Positions 54,186 to 62,011 of a stretch of 64,000 bases of DNA are shown here, in pieces. Origin of the DNA: Bacteroidota bacterium (GTDB lineage: Bacteria; Bacteroidota; Bacteroidia; Bacteroidales; DTGW01). The DNA lies in NCBI GenBank assembly GCA_029572965.1, contig JAKPQD010000288.1, positions 16,790-80,789 of the forward strand. Reading direction: 5' to 3'. The position numbers and the translations under genes were made by a program. Numbering within the stretch: position 1 is the stretch's first letter; every line of letters starts with the position of its first letter. The notes below the pieces were generated by a model, which was not told the origin of the DNA, did no database searches, and worked only from the letters and a program-made list of their open reading frames with translations.

Positions 54186-57100
54186 CTATTTATAATTATT
54201 TATTGCCTGCAAATAGCGGGCTTTCTTTATCTGGTAATTACATTTTGCTTCGGTAAGGCTGTTCTGCGCATTAAGATAAGCAGACTGCGCCTCAAGCAAA
54301 TCTGACATGCCCGACACACCAGCTTTATAGTTATCTGAAGTAACCTTGAGGTTTTCTTTAGCCTGTTCTACGGACTTTTCGGCAATAGAAACCTGAAAAT
54401 AGTCTTCGTTCAGGGCATTCTTAGCCTGCGTTATTTGTAGTTGCATCAGCTCAGAAGTTTCGGCCATTTTATATCTGGCGCTTTCTATTTTTGCTTTACT
54501 TTCTTTAATCTTGTGAGCTCCTCCCCACCAGTCGCTAATAGGAATACTAAGGGTAGCAAATACAAGCCCGTTAGTCTTTTTACTATTCATTGCATCGGCA
54601 TAAGTACCGGCAGCACCAACAGACAACTGCGGAAGATATTCGCCAGCAACCATGCGTTTTTGAAGCTCTTCTGCCTTAATGGCTTTTTCAAGCATCTTAT
54701 ATTCATTTCTGTTTGTTACTACCAACTCGTTATTATCCACATATATCTGAGGGCTTTCAATTTTCAAAGTTGAGCTGTCGAGAACCATTGCGCTATCGTA
54801 CTTACATCCAATATGCTGACACAAAGCCATTTTGCCCAGAGCAATACCGTTGGTAAGTTTTATACGGTCAACCATTAGTTCGTTTTGTTTTAGCTGCACT
54901 TTTAAGAGGTCTGTTCGTTGAACCAGCCCGGCCTTATAAGCAACATTGACATCTTTGTATAGCGTGTCAAGCAATTGTATATAACTATCCAGAGTCTTTA
55001 GTTTTTCACCCAAATTGATTACAGACCAGTACAACTCTTCAGTTTTTACAAGCACTTCGGTAGTTGTCATAGCTTGTTTCTCGCGGTTTATATCCAAAGC
55101 AGCCTGAGCCAACTTGTTACCATTGATAATGCGCCCTCCTGCAAACAATGGCTGTACAACAATAACATTGGCTATATTCAGGTAATTCAAAACGTTGACA
55201 GGTGTTTCAGGGAAATAAGCAAATTGTGTTGCCGTAGCTAAAGTTGCAGGATTGCCATTATAAACCGGAAGGTTCATTTGCGGAATTTTGGCTTTTATCA
55301 GGTAATCGTTCAGTTTTATAGCAGTAGCGCTGGCGCTCACTTTGGGAAAATAATTGGTAAAAGCGTTCTTTTTAACCTGTTCAGATTGCACTACATCGCT
55401 TACCGCTTCTTTTATTTGATAATTGTTTTGCAGGGCAAGCACCTTACACGAATCTAATGTCAACACTTGTGCATAAGCTTTATTGGGCAGAAAAATAAAC
55501 AGCAACAAGCCAACGGAAGCCCCTTTGACAAATTTTCCCGAAGGGACAGACCAAAAACCAGGTTTCTTGACTTTATCACTATATGTCCACGAATATAAAA
55601 TTGGCAGGATGTACAAAGTCAATATCATAGACACCAGAAGCCCAAAGCAAATAACAGAGCCCAATGGCCCCCATAGAGGCGAACGGCTTATAATCATAGG
55701 AATAACACCTACCGAGGCCGCAGCAGAAGTAAGGAATATTGGGCGCATACGTCGCTTACCGGCAGCAATAGCAGCTTCATGGACCGATATCCCCTTATTT
55801 TCGTGTAAATCGCGGGCATAATCAATAAGGATGATGCCATTACGGACCACCATACCGCAAAGACTTGAAATACCGATAAAAGCTGTTAAGCTAAACGGAT
55901 AACCCATCAATTTCAGACCAAGTACTGCCCCCGGAAGTGTCAACAGCATAGATGACATAATAAGCAGCGAAAGCTTTTCTTTCTTGAACTGGAATAACAA
56001 GATAAAGAATATGAGCACAATGCTTAAAACAAGCGCAATGGTCATTGGCGTAAACACATCCTGTTGCCCTTCATAATCGCCGCCATAATTGATAGAAGTA
56101 CCTTCGGGAAGCTCAAGTTTATCTATCTGAGGTTTAATTTCATCAAACATCTTGGCTGCAATACCTGTCAGATCATTATCTATAGATATAGTCAACGTTG
56201 GGGTGCCATTGCGGTGCACAATGGTCCCTTCTGTCCACTCAGGCGAAAAACTGGCAAAAGAGCGTAATGGTAATGCTGTAAAACTTGCAGGAGAAGTAAT
56301 ATACTGATTTTCTATAGTTGTTATGCTCTTACTTTCTTTGGTCTCTTGCGACAAACGAACCTCAACCGGGTAATCGTCTTCCCATATAGTAGTTAAAGGT
56401 ATTCCATCGAGCCCAAACATAAGCGATGTAGCCACAAGGCCTTTGGAATAACCCATCCTGTTTGCCTTGTCGCGATCAAGGTTCACCTTTACCGATTGTT
56501 GCTTTTGGTCCCAGTCTGTTCGCATCCAGGCTATATGCTTAGTGTTTTTTAGGATACTATCCACCTTAGCTTCTACAGCCCTGATATCTTTTATCGAGTC
56601 GGAGCTTATCCGTATTTCTATAGGGTATTTATTGAGCTGCAATACCAATATTTTAAATTTTACATGGGCATTTTCAAACCTGTTGGCATACTTCTCGCTA
56701 TAATCGTTTACTATAGCGCGTGTAGCCTTATCCGAAACAGTATTGACGAGCAACTGGCCATAATTTGATGCTGGCATATTGGGGGCATAAGCCACCTGAA
56801 AACGAGGCGAACTGGTACCAATAAAACTGGTTACATTCGTAACACGTTTATCTTTAAGCAACAGGTTTTCCATGCTATCCATCACAGCAGCAGTACTTTC
56901 GAGTGATGCCCCTGTGGGCAGGTAAACCTCAACAGCAAACTGGTTGCGCTCTAATTCAGGAAATAGTTGCTGATCGGTATTTTTGAACAATATAGCCGAA
57001 AATATTATTAATATCACTGCTGCCCCAAAGACCATTCTGGGGTGTCGAAAAACCTTTTCTATCGAATTGTCAAACTTTGTCTGCAACCAATCGAGGAAAG

Positions 57101-58631
57101 TTTTGCCTTTCTTTTTATTTTCTTGTGTTTTCAAACCTTTTTTGATAAAAACAAAGTTTAGGTAAGGGACCAGCAATACGGCAATAACAATAGACAATGT
57201 CAGGGCAATGGCAACAACAATAGGTATTGTCATCAGAAACTCCCCGGCAGTACCAGGTACCATAAGCGCCATAGGAATGTACACCACTATAATGGCAAGT
57301 GTTGCTGTTACTATAGGAGAAAATAGTTCTTTTGCACTTGCTATTGCAGCATGCCAAGGCGAAATGCCATGATCAATCTTTTCGACATGGTTATCAATGA
57401 CCACAATAGAATTATCGACAATCATCCCCAACACCAGGATCAACGAAGCAAGTGAAACCGTATGAAGTTCTACACCAAAGAAATATAAGAAACCCAGTGT
57501 GATAAAAACCGAAATAGGCACAGTTATGCCTGCTACCGAAGCTACCCTTAGCGGCAACAACAACATGGTAACCAGAATAACAGCTACAATTGCAATAAAA
57601 AACTCTCGCATAAAGTTGTTTACGGAATCCTGAACATATTTGGGCAACTCCGAAATCTTAGCAACTTTGATATCTTCAGGACAACTTTTCTGAAATTTAG
57701 CTATAGCCTTGTCCACCTCTTTACCATATTGAACAATGTTGTTTCCTGTTTGCATTTCTAATGAAAGCAAAATAGTTTTCATCCCATTCTGTTTGATATA
57801 GCTGTCGGGGTCTTCGTAACGCCTTTCGATAGTGGCAATATCTTTTAGCCTTACTACGTTGCCATTGGGGTCGGCATATACAATCTGGTCTGCCAGATCT
57901 TTTTCTGACTCAAAGTTAGCTGGCAAATGTACAGAGAGGTTTGTTTTACCATCTTTCAGCACACCTGCATAGTTTATCATACCATTAGTCTGGTAAGCGC
58001 CTAACAATGATAGTGCCTTTATATTGTACTCATTGAGTTTTTCGGGTTTGACATTTACAAATATCTTTTCTTTTTGCAACCCAAAATGTTTTACTTTAGA
58101 AGTAGCCGGTATCTTGCGGACTTCTGTTTCTAACTTCTTGAGCTGTTCTTCCAAATCCTTATAACTCTTTGTATCTGAAGATAAGGTAATAAGCAAAGCT
58201 GAAGTGTCGCCAAAGTCTGCATTGGCAACCAGCGCCAGCACCCCGGTGGGCAGGGTCATTTTTAGCTCGGCCAAGCCATGTTTTAGTTTTGACCAAAACT
58301 GGTCTGCATTCTTTACGTCATCGTTCAATTCTACAAAAATGTACATGATCCCCTCTTTAGAATGCGAGTATGTCTTGGCCTTTTTAACTTCTTTATATCC
58401 AAAAATGTAGTTTTCAACTACCTTTGTCAGTTGTTCTTCTACCTCAGCCGAAGTAGCTCCCGGATATACCCCAACAATAACCCCCTGACGTATTGTAAAA
58501 TCCGGAAACTCGTTACGGGGCATCTTTACAAGTGCAATACCACCAATAATCATAAATACCGCAGAAAGTATCATCATGATATTTCTGTTCCGCATTGCAG
58601 ACTCAATAATGCTCTTTTTTTTGTAGCCCAT
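54186..58631 (-). CDS. RND efflux permease fused to a TolC-type outer-membrane channel
   Basis: 1481 aa. Residues 1-1030 form an AcrB/HAE1-type RND pump: first membrane helix after MRNRNIMMILSAVFMI, periplasmic porter domains, and helix clusters at about 345-470 and 870-1010 with the acidic proton-relay helix SLILVLGMIVDNSIVVIDN. Residues 1035-1054 read KGASVGLLLFIFLPNKAYAQ, a canonical signal peptide with AYA before Gln1055. Residues 1055-1481 are a TolC/OEP channel (LTLDSCKVLALQNNYQIKEA ... YQIKKARYLQAINNYK). The two parts belong to different membranes, so cleavage at AYA-Q is likely. It follows the adaptor gene by 1-2 bp and completes a tripartite pump. Confidence 0.95.
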   Translation of the reverse strand: MGYKKKSIIESAMRNRNIMMILSAVFMIIGGIALVKMPRNEFPDFTIRQGVIVGVYPGATSAEVEEQLTKVVENYIFGYKEVKKAKTYSHSKEGIMYIFVELNDDVKNADQFWSKLKHGLAELKMTLPTGVLALVANADFGDTSALLITLSSDTKSYKDLEEQLKKLETEVRKIPATSKVKHFGLQKEKIFVNVKPEKLNEYNIKALSLLGAYQTNGMINYAGVLKDGKTNLSVHLPANFESEKDLADQIVYADPNGNVVRLKDIATIERRYEDPDSYIKQNGMKTILLSLEMQTGNNIVQYGKEVDKAIAKFQKSCPEDIKVAKISELPKYVQDSVNNFMREFFIAIVAVILVTMLLLPLRVASVAGITVPISVFITLGFLYFFGVELHTVSLASLILVLGMIVDNSIVVIDNHVEKIDHGISPWHAAIASAKELFSPIVTATLAIIVVYIPMALMVPGTAGEFLMTIPIVVAIALTLSIVIAVLLVPYLNFVFIKKGLKTQENKKKGKTFLDWLQTKFDNSIEKVFRHPRMVFGAAVILIIFSAILFKNTDQQLFPELERNQFAVEVYLPTGASLESTAAVMDSMENLLLKDKRVTNVTSFIGTSSPRFQVAYAPNMPASNYGQLLVNTVSDKATRAIVNDYSEKYANRFENAHVKFKILVLQLNKYPIEIRISSDSIKDIRAVEAKVDSILKNTKHIAWMRTDWDQKQQSVKVNLDRDKANRMGYSKGLVATSLMFGLDGIPLTTIWEDDYPVEVRLSQETKESKSITTIENQYITSPASFTALPLRSFASFSPEWTEGTIVHRNGTPTLTISIDNDLTGIAAKMFDEIKPQIDKLELPEGTSINYGGDYEGQQDVFTPMTIALVLSIVLIFFILLFQFKKEKLSLLIMSSMLLTLPGAVLGLKLMGYPFSLTAFIGISSLCGMVVRNGIILIDYARDLHENKGISVHEAAIAAGKRRMRPIFLTSAAASVGVIPMIISRSPLWGPLGSVICFGLLVSMILTLYILPILYSWTYSDKVKKPGFWSVPSGKFVKGASVGLLLFIFLPNKAYAQVLTLDSCKVLALQNNYQIKEAVSDVVQSEQVKKNAFTNYFPKVSASATAIKLNDYLIKAKIPQMNLPVYNGNPATLATATQFAYFPETPVNVLNYLNIANVIVVQPLFAGGRIINGNKLAQAALDINREKQAMTTTEVLVKTEELYWSVINLGEKLKTLDSYIQLLDTLYKDVNVAYKAGLVQRTDLLKVQLKQNELMVDRIKLTNGIALGKMALCQHIGCKYDSAMVLDSSTLKIESPQIYVDNNELVVTNRNEYKMLEKAIKAEELQKRMVAGEYLPQLSVGAAGTYADAMNSKKTNGLVFATLSIPISDWWGGAHKIKESKAKIESARYKMAETSELMQLQITQAKNALNEDYFQVSIAEKSVEQAKENLKVTSDNYKAGVSGMSDLLEAQSAYLNAQNSLTEAKCNYQIKKARYLQAINNYK

Positions 58632-58632
58632 A

Positions 58633-59664
58633 TTACAAACGTATTAAGCTGTTATCTGACAATTTTTCTTTTTCAACTACTACAATGGTTTGGCCTTCTG
58701 TCAGCCCATTTAATATTTCAATATTGGAATTTTGATAGTTGCCGGTTTCTACTATTTGCTTCTTGACAGTTTTTTTGTCACCCGAAACAACAAATACAAA
58801 GGGCTTTCCATCATTACCAGTTGTTACAGCCGAGTAAGGCACAGTTAAAACGTCTTTTTCAAGCTTTACATCCAGTTCAACATCGCAGACCATACCTGGC
58901 AAAAGCTCGTGTTTTGGATTGTTTACTAATATTTTAGCGGTATAGGTACGAGAAATGGCATCTGCCACAGGGCTAACATTGGTTATTGTACCTTCAAACC
59001 TTCTCTCATCCAATGCCGAAACACTAAACGAAGCTTTAAGCCCTTTTCTGACCTTGCTTATTTCATTTTCGGGCACAGCAATCTTCACCATGACCTGGTT
59101 TATCTTTACCAGCTCAAAAGGAGCCGAAGACAAACCAAATGCAGACTGGCCCGGTTCAATATTGCGCCTGCCAATAATACCACTTTCGGGCGCGCGCATG
59201 TAACACTTGTCTAAGTTGTTTTTTGCAAGATCCTTTGAAGACTTGGCCTGTTCAAAATTGGTCTGCATTTCAACCCATTTAATTTCGGGCAAACTTCCCT
59301 GATCATACACTGTTTTGAGCCTATCATAGGCATCTTTTGCTTGTTGATATTTTGAATAAGAAGCATCGTATATATTTTGCAAATCGTTTTTATCTAAAAC
59401 AGCAAGCAACTGCCCTTTAGACACAGCATCACCCTCCTGAACATACACTTGCTCTACAATGCCGGTAGTTTGAAATGTAAGGGGAATAGTTTGCGATGCC
59501 TCCACAGTACCGCTATAACGCAGGTTGGTACTGCATTTTACACGCTCTACCTTTTGTGTTACCACCGAAATAGCTTGTTTTTCGTTGGCTGGGTTTTCAG
59601 TTAATTGTGAGCAACTGGCACAAACCAGCATTACTAAGGTTAATAAAGCTAATTTTTTCATCAT
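58633..59664 (-). CDS. RND efflux periplasmic adaptor (membrane fusion protein), lipoprotein
   Basis: 343 aa from the ATG at 59664 (MMKKLALLTLVMLVCASCSQ): the lipobox CAS-C anchors the mature protein in the membrane. Then a barrel-sandwich domain (LTFQTTGIVEQVYVQEGDAVSKGQLLAVLD), a helical hairpin (SYSKYQQAKDAYDRLKTVYDQG) and the second barrel half (MRAPESGIIGRRNIEPGQ). The beta-barrel and membrane-proximal domains follow. Upstream in-frame codons add 33 residues without support. It is the first gene of the pump operon and lies downstream of operator O1. Confidence 0.93.
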   Translation of the reverse strand: MMKKLALLTLVMLVCASCSQLTENPANEKQAISVVTQKVERVKCSTNLRYSGTVEASQTIPLTFQTTGIVEQVYVQEGDAVSKGQLLAVLDKNDLQNIYDASYSKYQQAKDAYDRLKTVYDQGSLPEIKWVEMQTNFEQAKSSKDLAKNNLDKCYMRAPESGIIGRRNIEPGQSAFGLSSAPFELVKINQVMVKIAVPENEISKVRKGLKASFSVSALDERRFEGTITNVSPVADAISRTYTAKILVNNPKHELLPGMVCDVELDVKLEKDVLTVPYSAVTTGNDGKPFVFVVSGDKKTVKKQIVETGNYQNSNIEILNGLTEGQTIVVVEKEKLSDNSLIRL

Positions 59665-59811
59665 AATAATATTTAATTTATAAGGAATGATAGCTTGCCC
59701 CTTCTTGGGCGAAAAACACTCATTTTCATATTGGTTGCGTTTACAAGAACTTAGGTATTTCATGGTGTTCTATTTTTTATTAATACTAAACCTTTAATTT
59801 TTTTATTTTAA

Positions 59812-59837
59812 AAACATACTGAACGAATAGTATGTTT
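59812..59837. promoter_or_regulatory. TetR operator O1 (RND operon)
   Basis: AAACATACT-gaacgaat-AGTATGTTT, a perfect 9-bp inverted repeat with an 8-nt spacer, in the gap between the adaptor start and the tetR stop. It shares ACATACTGAAC and TAxGTATG-type arms with O2 at 60472. It lies about 150 bp before the adaptor ATG. Confidence 0.75.
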
Positions 59838-59877
59838 TTGCTAAATAAAAAACTGGTTTACTTTATCTAATCAAAAA

Positions 59878-60465
59878 CTATACCTTTAATAATTTGGCCA
59901 ATTCCGATAACTGATCTTTCAGCGATTTTAAAGACTCTTGCAACGAGTAATTTTGCAACATATTACCAGCAAGCCCGATAGTACTTGAAAAATAAATCCT
60001 TGCAATAGCCAGGGTATCAATATCACTGCGTATTTCGCCCCTTTTTACCAAACTATCAAGCACTGCTTTGGTTTTGTTAATTTCGGTATTGAAAAACACT
60101 TCTTTTTCTTCGGCAAAACCTTTGTAATGCCTAAAACCATCAGCTATGAGTGTCAGGTAATTGATGGGGACAAATTGCGCTTTATTACTGAAAAGTTTAT
60201 TCAACATCTTTTCAACATTGGCAATAATAAGCTCGTTATACCTTTCCAGCGAAACCTTATCAAGATCTGCTTCAACCCCAACAAATGTAAGGTATTTATC
60301 AATAACAGCCTTGAAAAGCTCTTCTTTATTGGTAAAATGATGATATAACGCCCCTTTGGTAAAACCAATAGCCTGGCTTATATCGCTTATCGAAACAGCT
60401 TCGTAACTTTTGCTCAAAAACAGCTCAAAAGCTTTATCTATAATATATTCTTTAGTATCATTCAT
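59878..60465 (-). CDS. TetR-family repressor of the RND efflux operon
   Basis: 195 aa from the ATG at 60465 (MNDTKEYIIDKAFELFLSK). N-terminal HTH: ISDISQAIGFTKGALYHHFTNKEELF. The C-terminal ligand-binding domain is all-helical, without an obvious match to a known ligand family. A longer frame begins inside operator O2, so the start at 60465 is preferred. It lies just upstream of the pump operon, both on the minus strand, and two matching palindromes flank it (O1 and O2). It therefore probably represses both itself and the pump. Confidence 0.9.
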   Translation of the reverse strand: MNDTKEYIIDKAFELFLSKSYEAVSISDISQAIGFTKGALYHHFTNKEELFKAVIDKYLTFVGVEADLDKVSLERYNELIIANVEKMLNKLFSNKAQFVPINYLTLIADGFRHYKGFAEEKEVFFNTEINKTKAVLDSLVKRGEIRSDIDTLAIARIYFSSTIGLAGNMLQNYSLQESLKSLKDQLSELAKLLKV

Positions 60466-60471
60466 GACAAC

Positions 60472-60497
60472 CAACATACTGAACAATTGGTATGCAA
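60472..60497. promoter_or_regulatory. TetR operator O2 (tetR promoter)
   Basis: CAACATACT-gaacaatt-GGTATGCAA, arms matching O1 with three mismatched positions. It overlaps the -7 box of tetR (60495-60502) and covers the expected transcription start, fitting autorepression. Confidence 0.7.
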
Positions 60498-60523
60498 ATA
60501 TAGGAGAAGAAATTTACAGCAAC
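60495..60523 (-). promoter_or_regulatory. Promoter of tetR
   Basis: The minus strand has GTTG (60520-60523), a 17-nt spacer and TATATTTG (60495-60502), the Bacteroidota -33/-7 pattern, ending about 30 bp before the ATG at 60465. It overlaps operator O2. Confidence 0.6.
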
Positions 60524-60601
60524 ACACTTTTTTTGTAAAAATTTCTTAAAAAGCAGAAAATTCAAAATTAGTACCTGCTCAACAATATCTACCCCTCCCT
60601 A

Positions 60602-61750
60602 TCAATCACTGATAGCCCGGTGCAACACCCCGGGCCCATAACGTTTGCGCATACTGTCAATAGCACTGTACAGCCTGCTTTGCTGCTGACTGTTATCAAA
60701 AAGGCCCAAAGGCTTTGTACCGCGTACTAACTGGCTAAACTTCACGCCAATGAGGCGAATCAGCATACGACGCTGATATAACCTGTCGAAAAGGCTTTTA
60801 GCCTCGGCTATAAGCTCATCGTCATAAGCTGTATAAGGCACCCGTTTTTGCAAAGTATGCGTGTCGAAGTTTGAATACCTCACTTTTACAGTGATACAAG
60901 AAGTAAGCCACTGCTCTCGGCGCAAATCATAAGCCAGCTGTTCTACCATACCTGTCAATATCCTTTTCAGCAGATCAACATCAATGGTATCTTGCTCGAA
61001 AGTCTGTTCGCGGCTCATCGACTTCTGTTCGCTATATGGCTCAACCGGTGTGTTATCAATACCATTGGCCTTTTTCCAGATGGTCAGGCCTGGTTTGCCC
61101 AGCACACTTTCGAGCATCTCGCCGGGCATTTGTTGCAACATCCCCAGGGTAACAATGCCCATCGACCGCAACAATTGTCCCGTTTTTTCGCCAATACCGG
61201 GCATTTTATTGATAGGTAAAGGCTGAAGAAAAGAAAGCACCTCAGGTGCAGGAACCTGCAACTCGCCATTGGGCTTGGCTTTGCCGGTAGCTATTTTTGA
61301 AACGGTCTTGTTTACCGAAAAACCTAATGATAATGGCAGGCCTGTTTCCAGGATAATGCGCTGCCGCAGCTCATGCGCCCATTTGTACGCCCCAAAAAAC
61401 TTATCCATTCCGGTAACATCAAGGTAATGCTCGTCTATCGAAGCTTTTTCATACACAGGTGCAGCTTCGGCTATAATATCTGTAACGGTGTGCGAGTAAC
61501 GACTGTACAAATCCATATCGCCCCGGATAAAGACCGCATCACTACACAACATGCGGGCCATCTTCATAGACATGGCCGAATGTACACCATATTGCCGGGC
61601 CTCGTAACTACAAGCTGCCACTACGCCCCTGTCACTCTGCCCGCCAACAATGACAGGTATGCCATTGAGCTTGCTGTTGCGCAAGCGCTCTACCGATACA
61701 AAAAACGTATCTAAATCTAAATGTACTATATTTCTGTTTGTTACAATCAT
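60602..61750 (-). CDS. dinB: DNA polymerase IV (Y-family)
   Basis: 382 aa from the ATG at 61750 (MIVTNRNIVHLDLDTFFVSV); a longer frame adds 13 unsupported residues. Catalytic Asp12 is in HLDLDTFFVSVE with the aromatic steric gate Phe16/Phe17, the second metal motif is KASIDEHYLDVTG (usual form SIDEAYLD), and thumb helix-hairpin-helix KMPGIGEKTGQLLRSMGI. The C-terminal little finger domain carries VKVRYSNFDTHTLQ. No sliding-clamp-binding motif is evident at the end. It bypasses DNA lesions at low fidelity. A palindrome lies just upstream. Confidence 0.95.
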   Translation of the reverse strand: MIVTNRNIVHLDLDTFFVSVERLRNSKLNGIPVIVGGQSDRGVVAACSYEARQYGVHSAMSMKMARMLCSDAVFIRGDMDLYSRYSHTVTDIIAEAAPVYEKASIDEHYLDVTGMDKFFGAYKWAHELRQRIILETGLPLSLGFSVNKTVSKIATGKAKPNGELQVPAPEVLSFLQPLPINKMPGIGEKTGQLLRSMGIVTLGMLQQMPGEMLESVLGKPGLTIWKKANGIDNTPVEPYSEQKSMSREQTFEQDTIDVDLLKRILTGMVEQLAYDLRREQWLTSCITVKVRYSNFDTHTLQKRVPYTAYDDELIAEAKSLFDRLYQRRMLIRLIGVKFSQLVRGTKPLGLFDNSQQQSRLYSAIDSMRKRYGPGVLHRAISD

Positions 61751-61758
61751 TTTACTTT

Positions 61759-61787
61759 GCAAAATGATTAATTTGTAATCATTCTGC
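61759..61787. promoter_or_regulatory. Candidate operator upstream of dinB
   Basis: GCAAAATGATT (61759-61769) and AATCATTCTGC (61777-61787) are inverted repeats matching at 10 of 11 positions with a 7-nt spacer, 8 bp before the dinB ATG. Suits a dimeric repressor site, possibly damage-related. Confidence 0.5.
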
Positions 61788-61984
61788 AAGATGTTAAATT
61801 AATCTAAACATTACGAAATAGCAAGCAGATTTTGATAAAAAGAAATTCTAATATTTTTTCATAAAATCATATAATAAAAATAAAACATTAACACAAAAAG
61901 TTGTTTATATTAACAAATTTAATCAATACAGTATATAATATTGACATTTATCATCTTTTCAATAGTGATACTTAAAATTATTAA

Positions 61985-61992
61985 TATATTTG
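61985..61992 (+). promoter_or_regulatory. Candidate -7 box of the GAF/PAS/SpoIIE gene
   Basis: TATATTTG, matching TAnnTTTG, 19 bp before the ATG at 62012. Confidence 0.45.
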
Positions 61993-62011
61993 CAAACCAA
62001 CTTAAGTCGCA

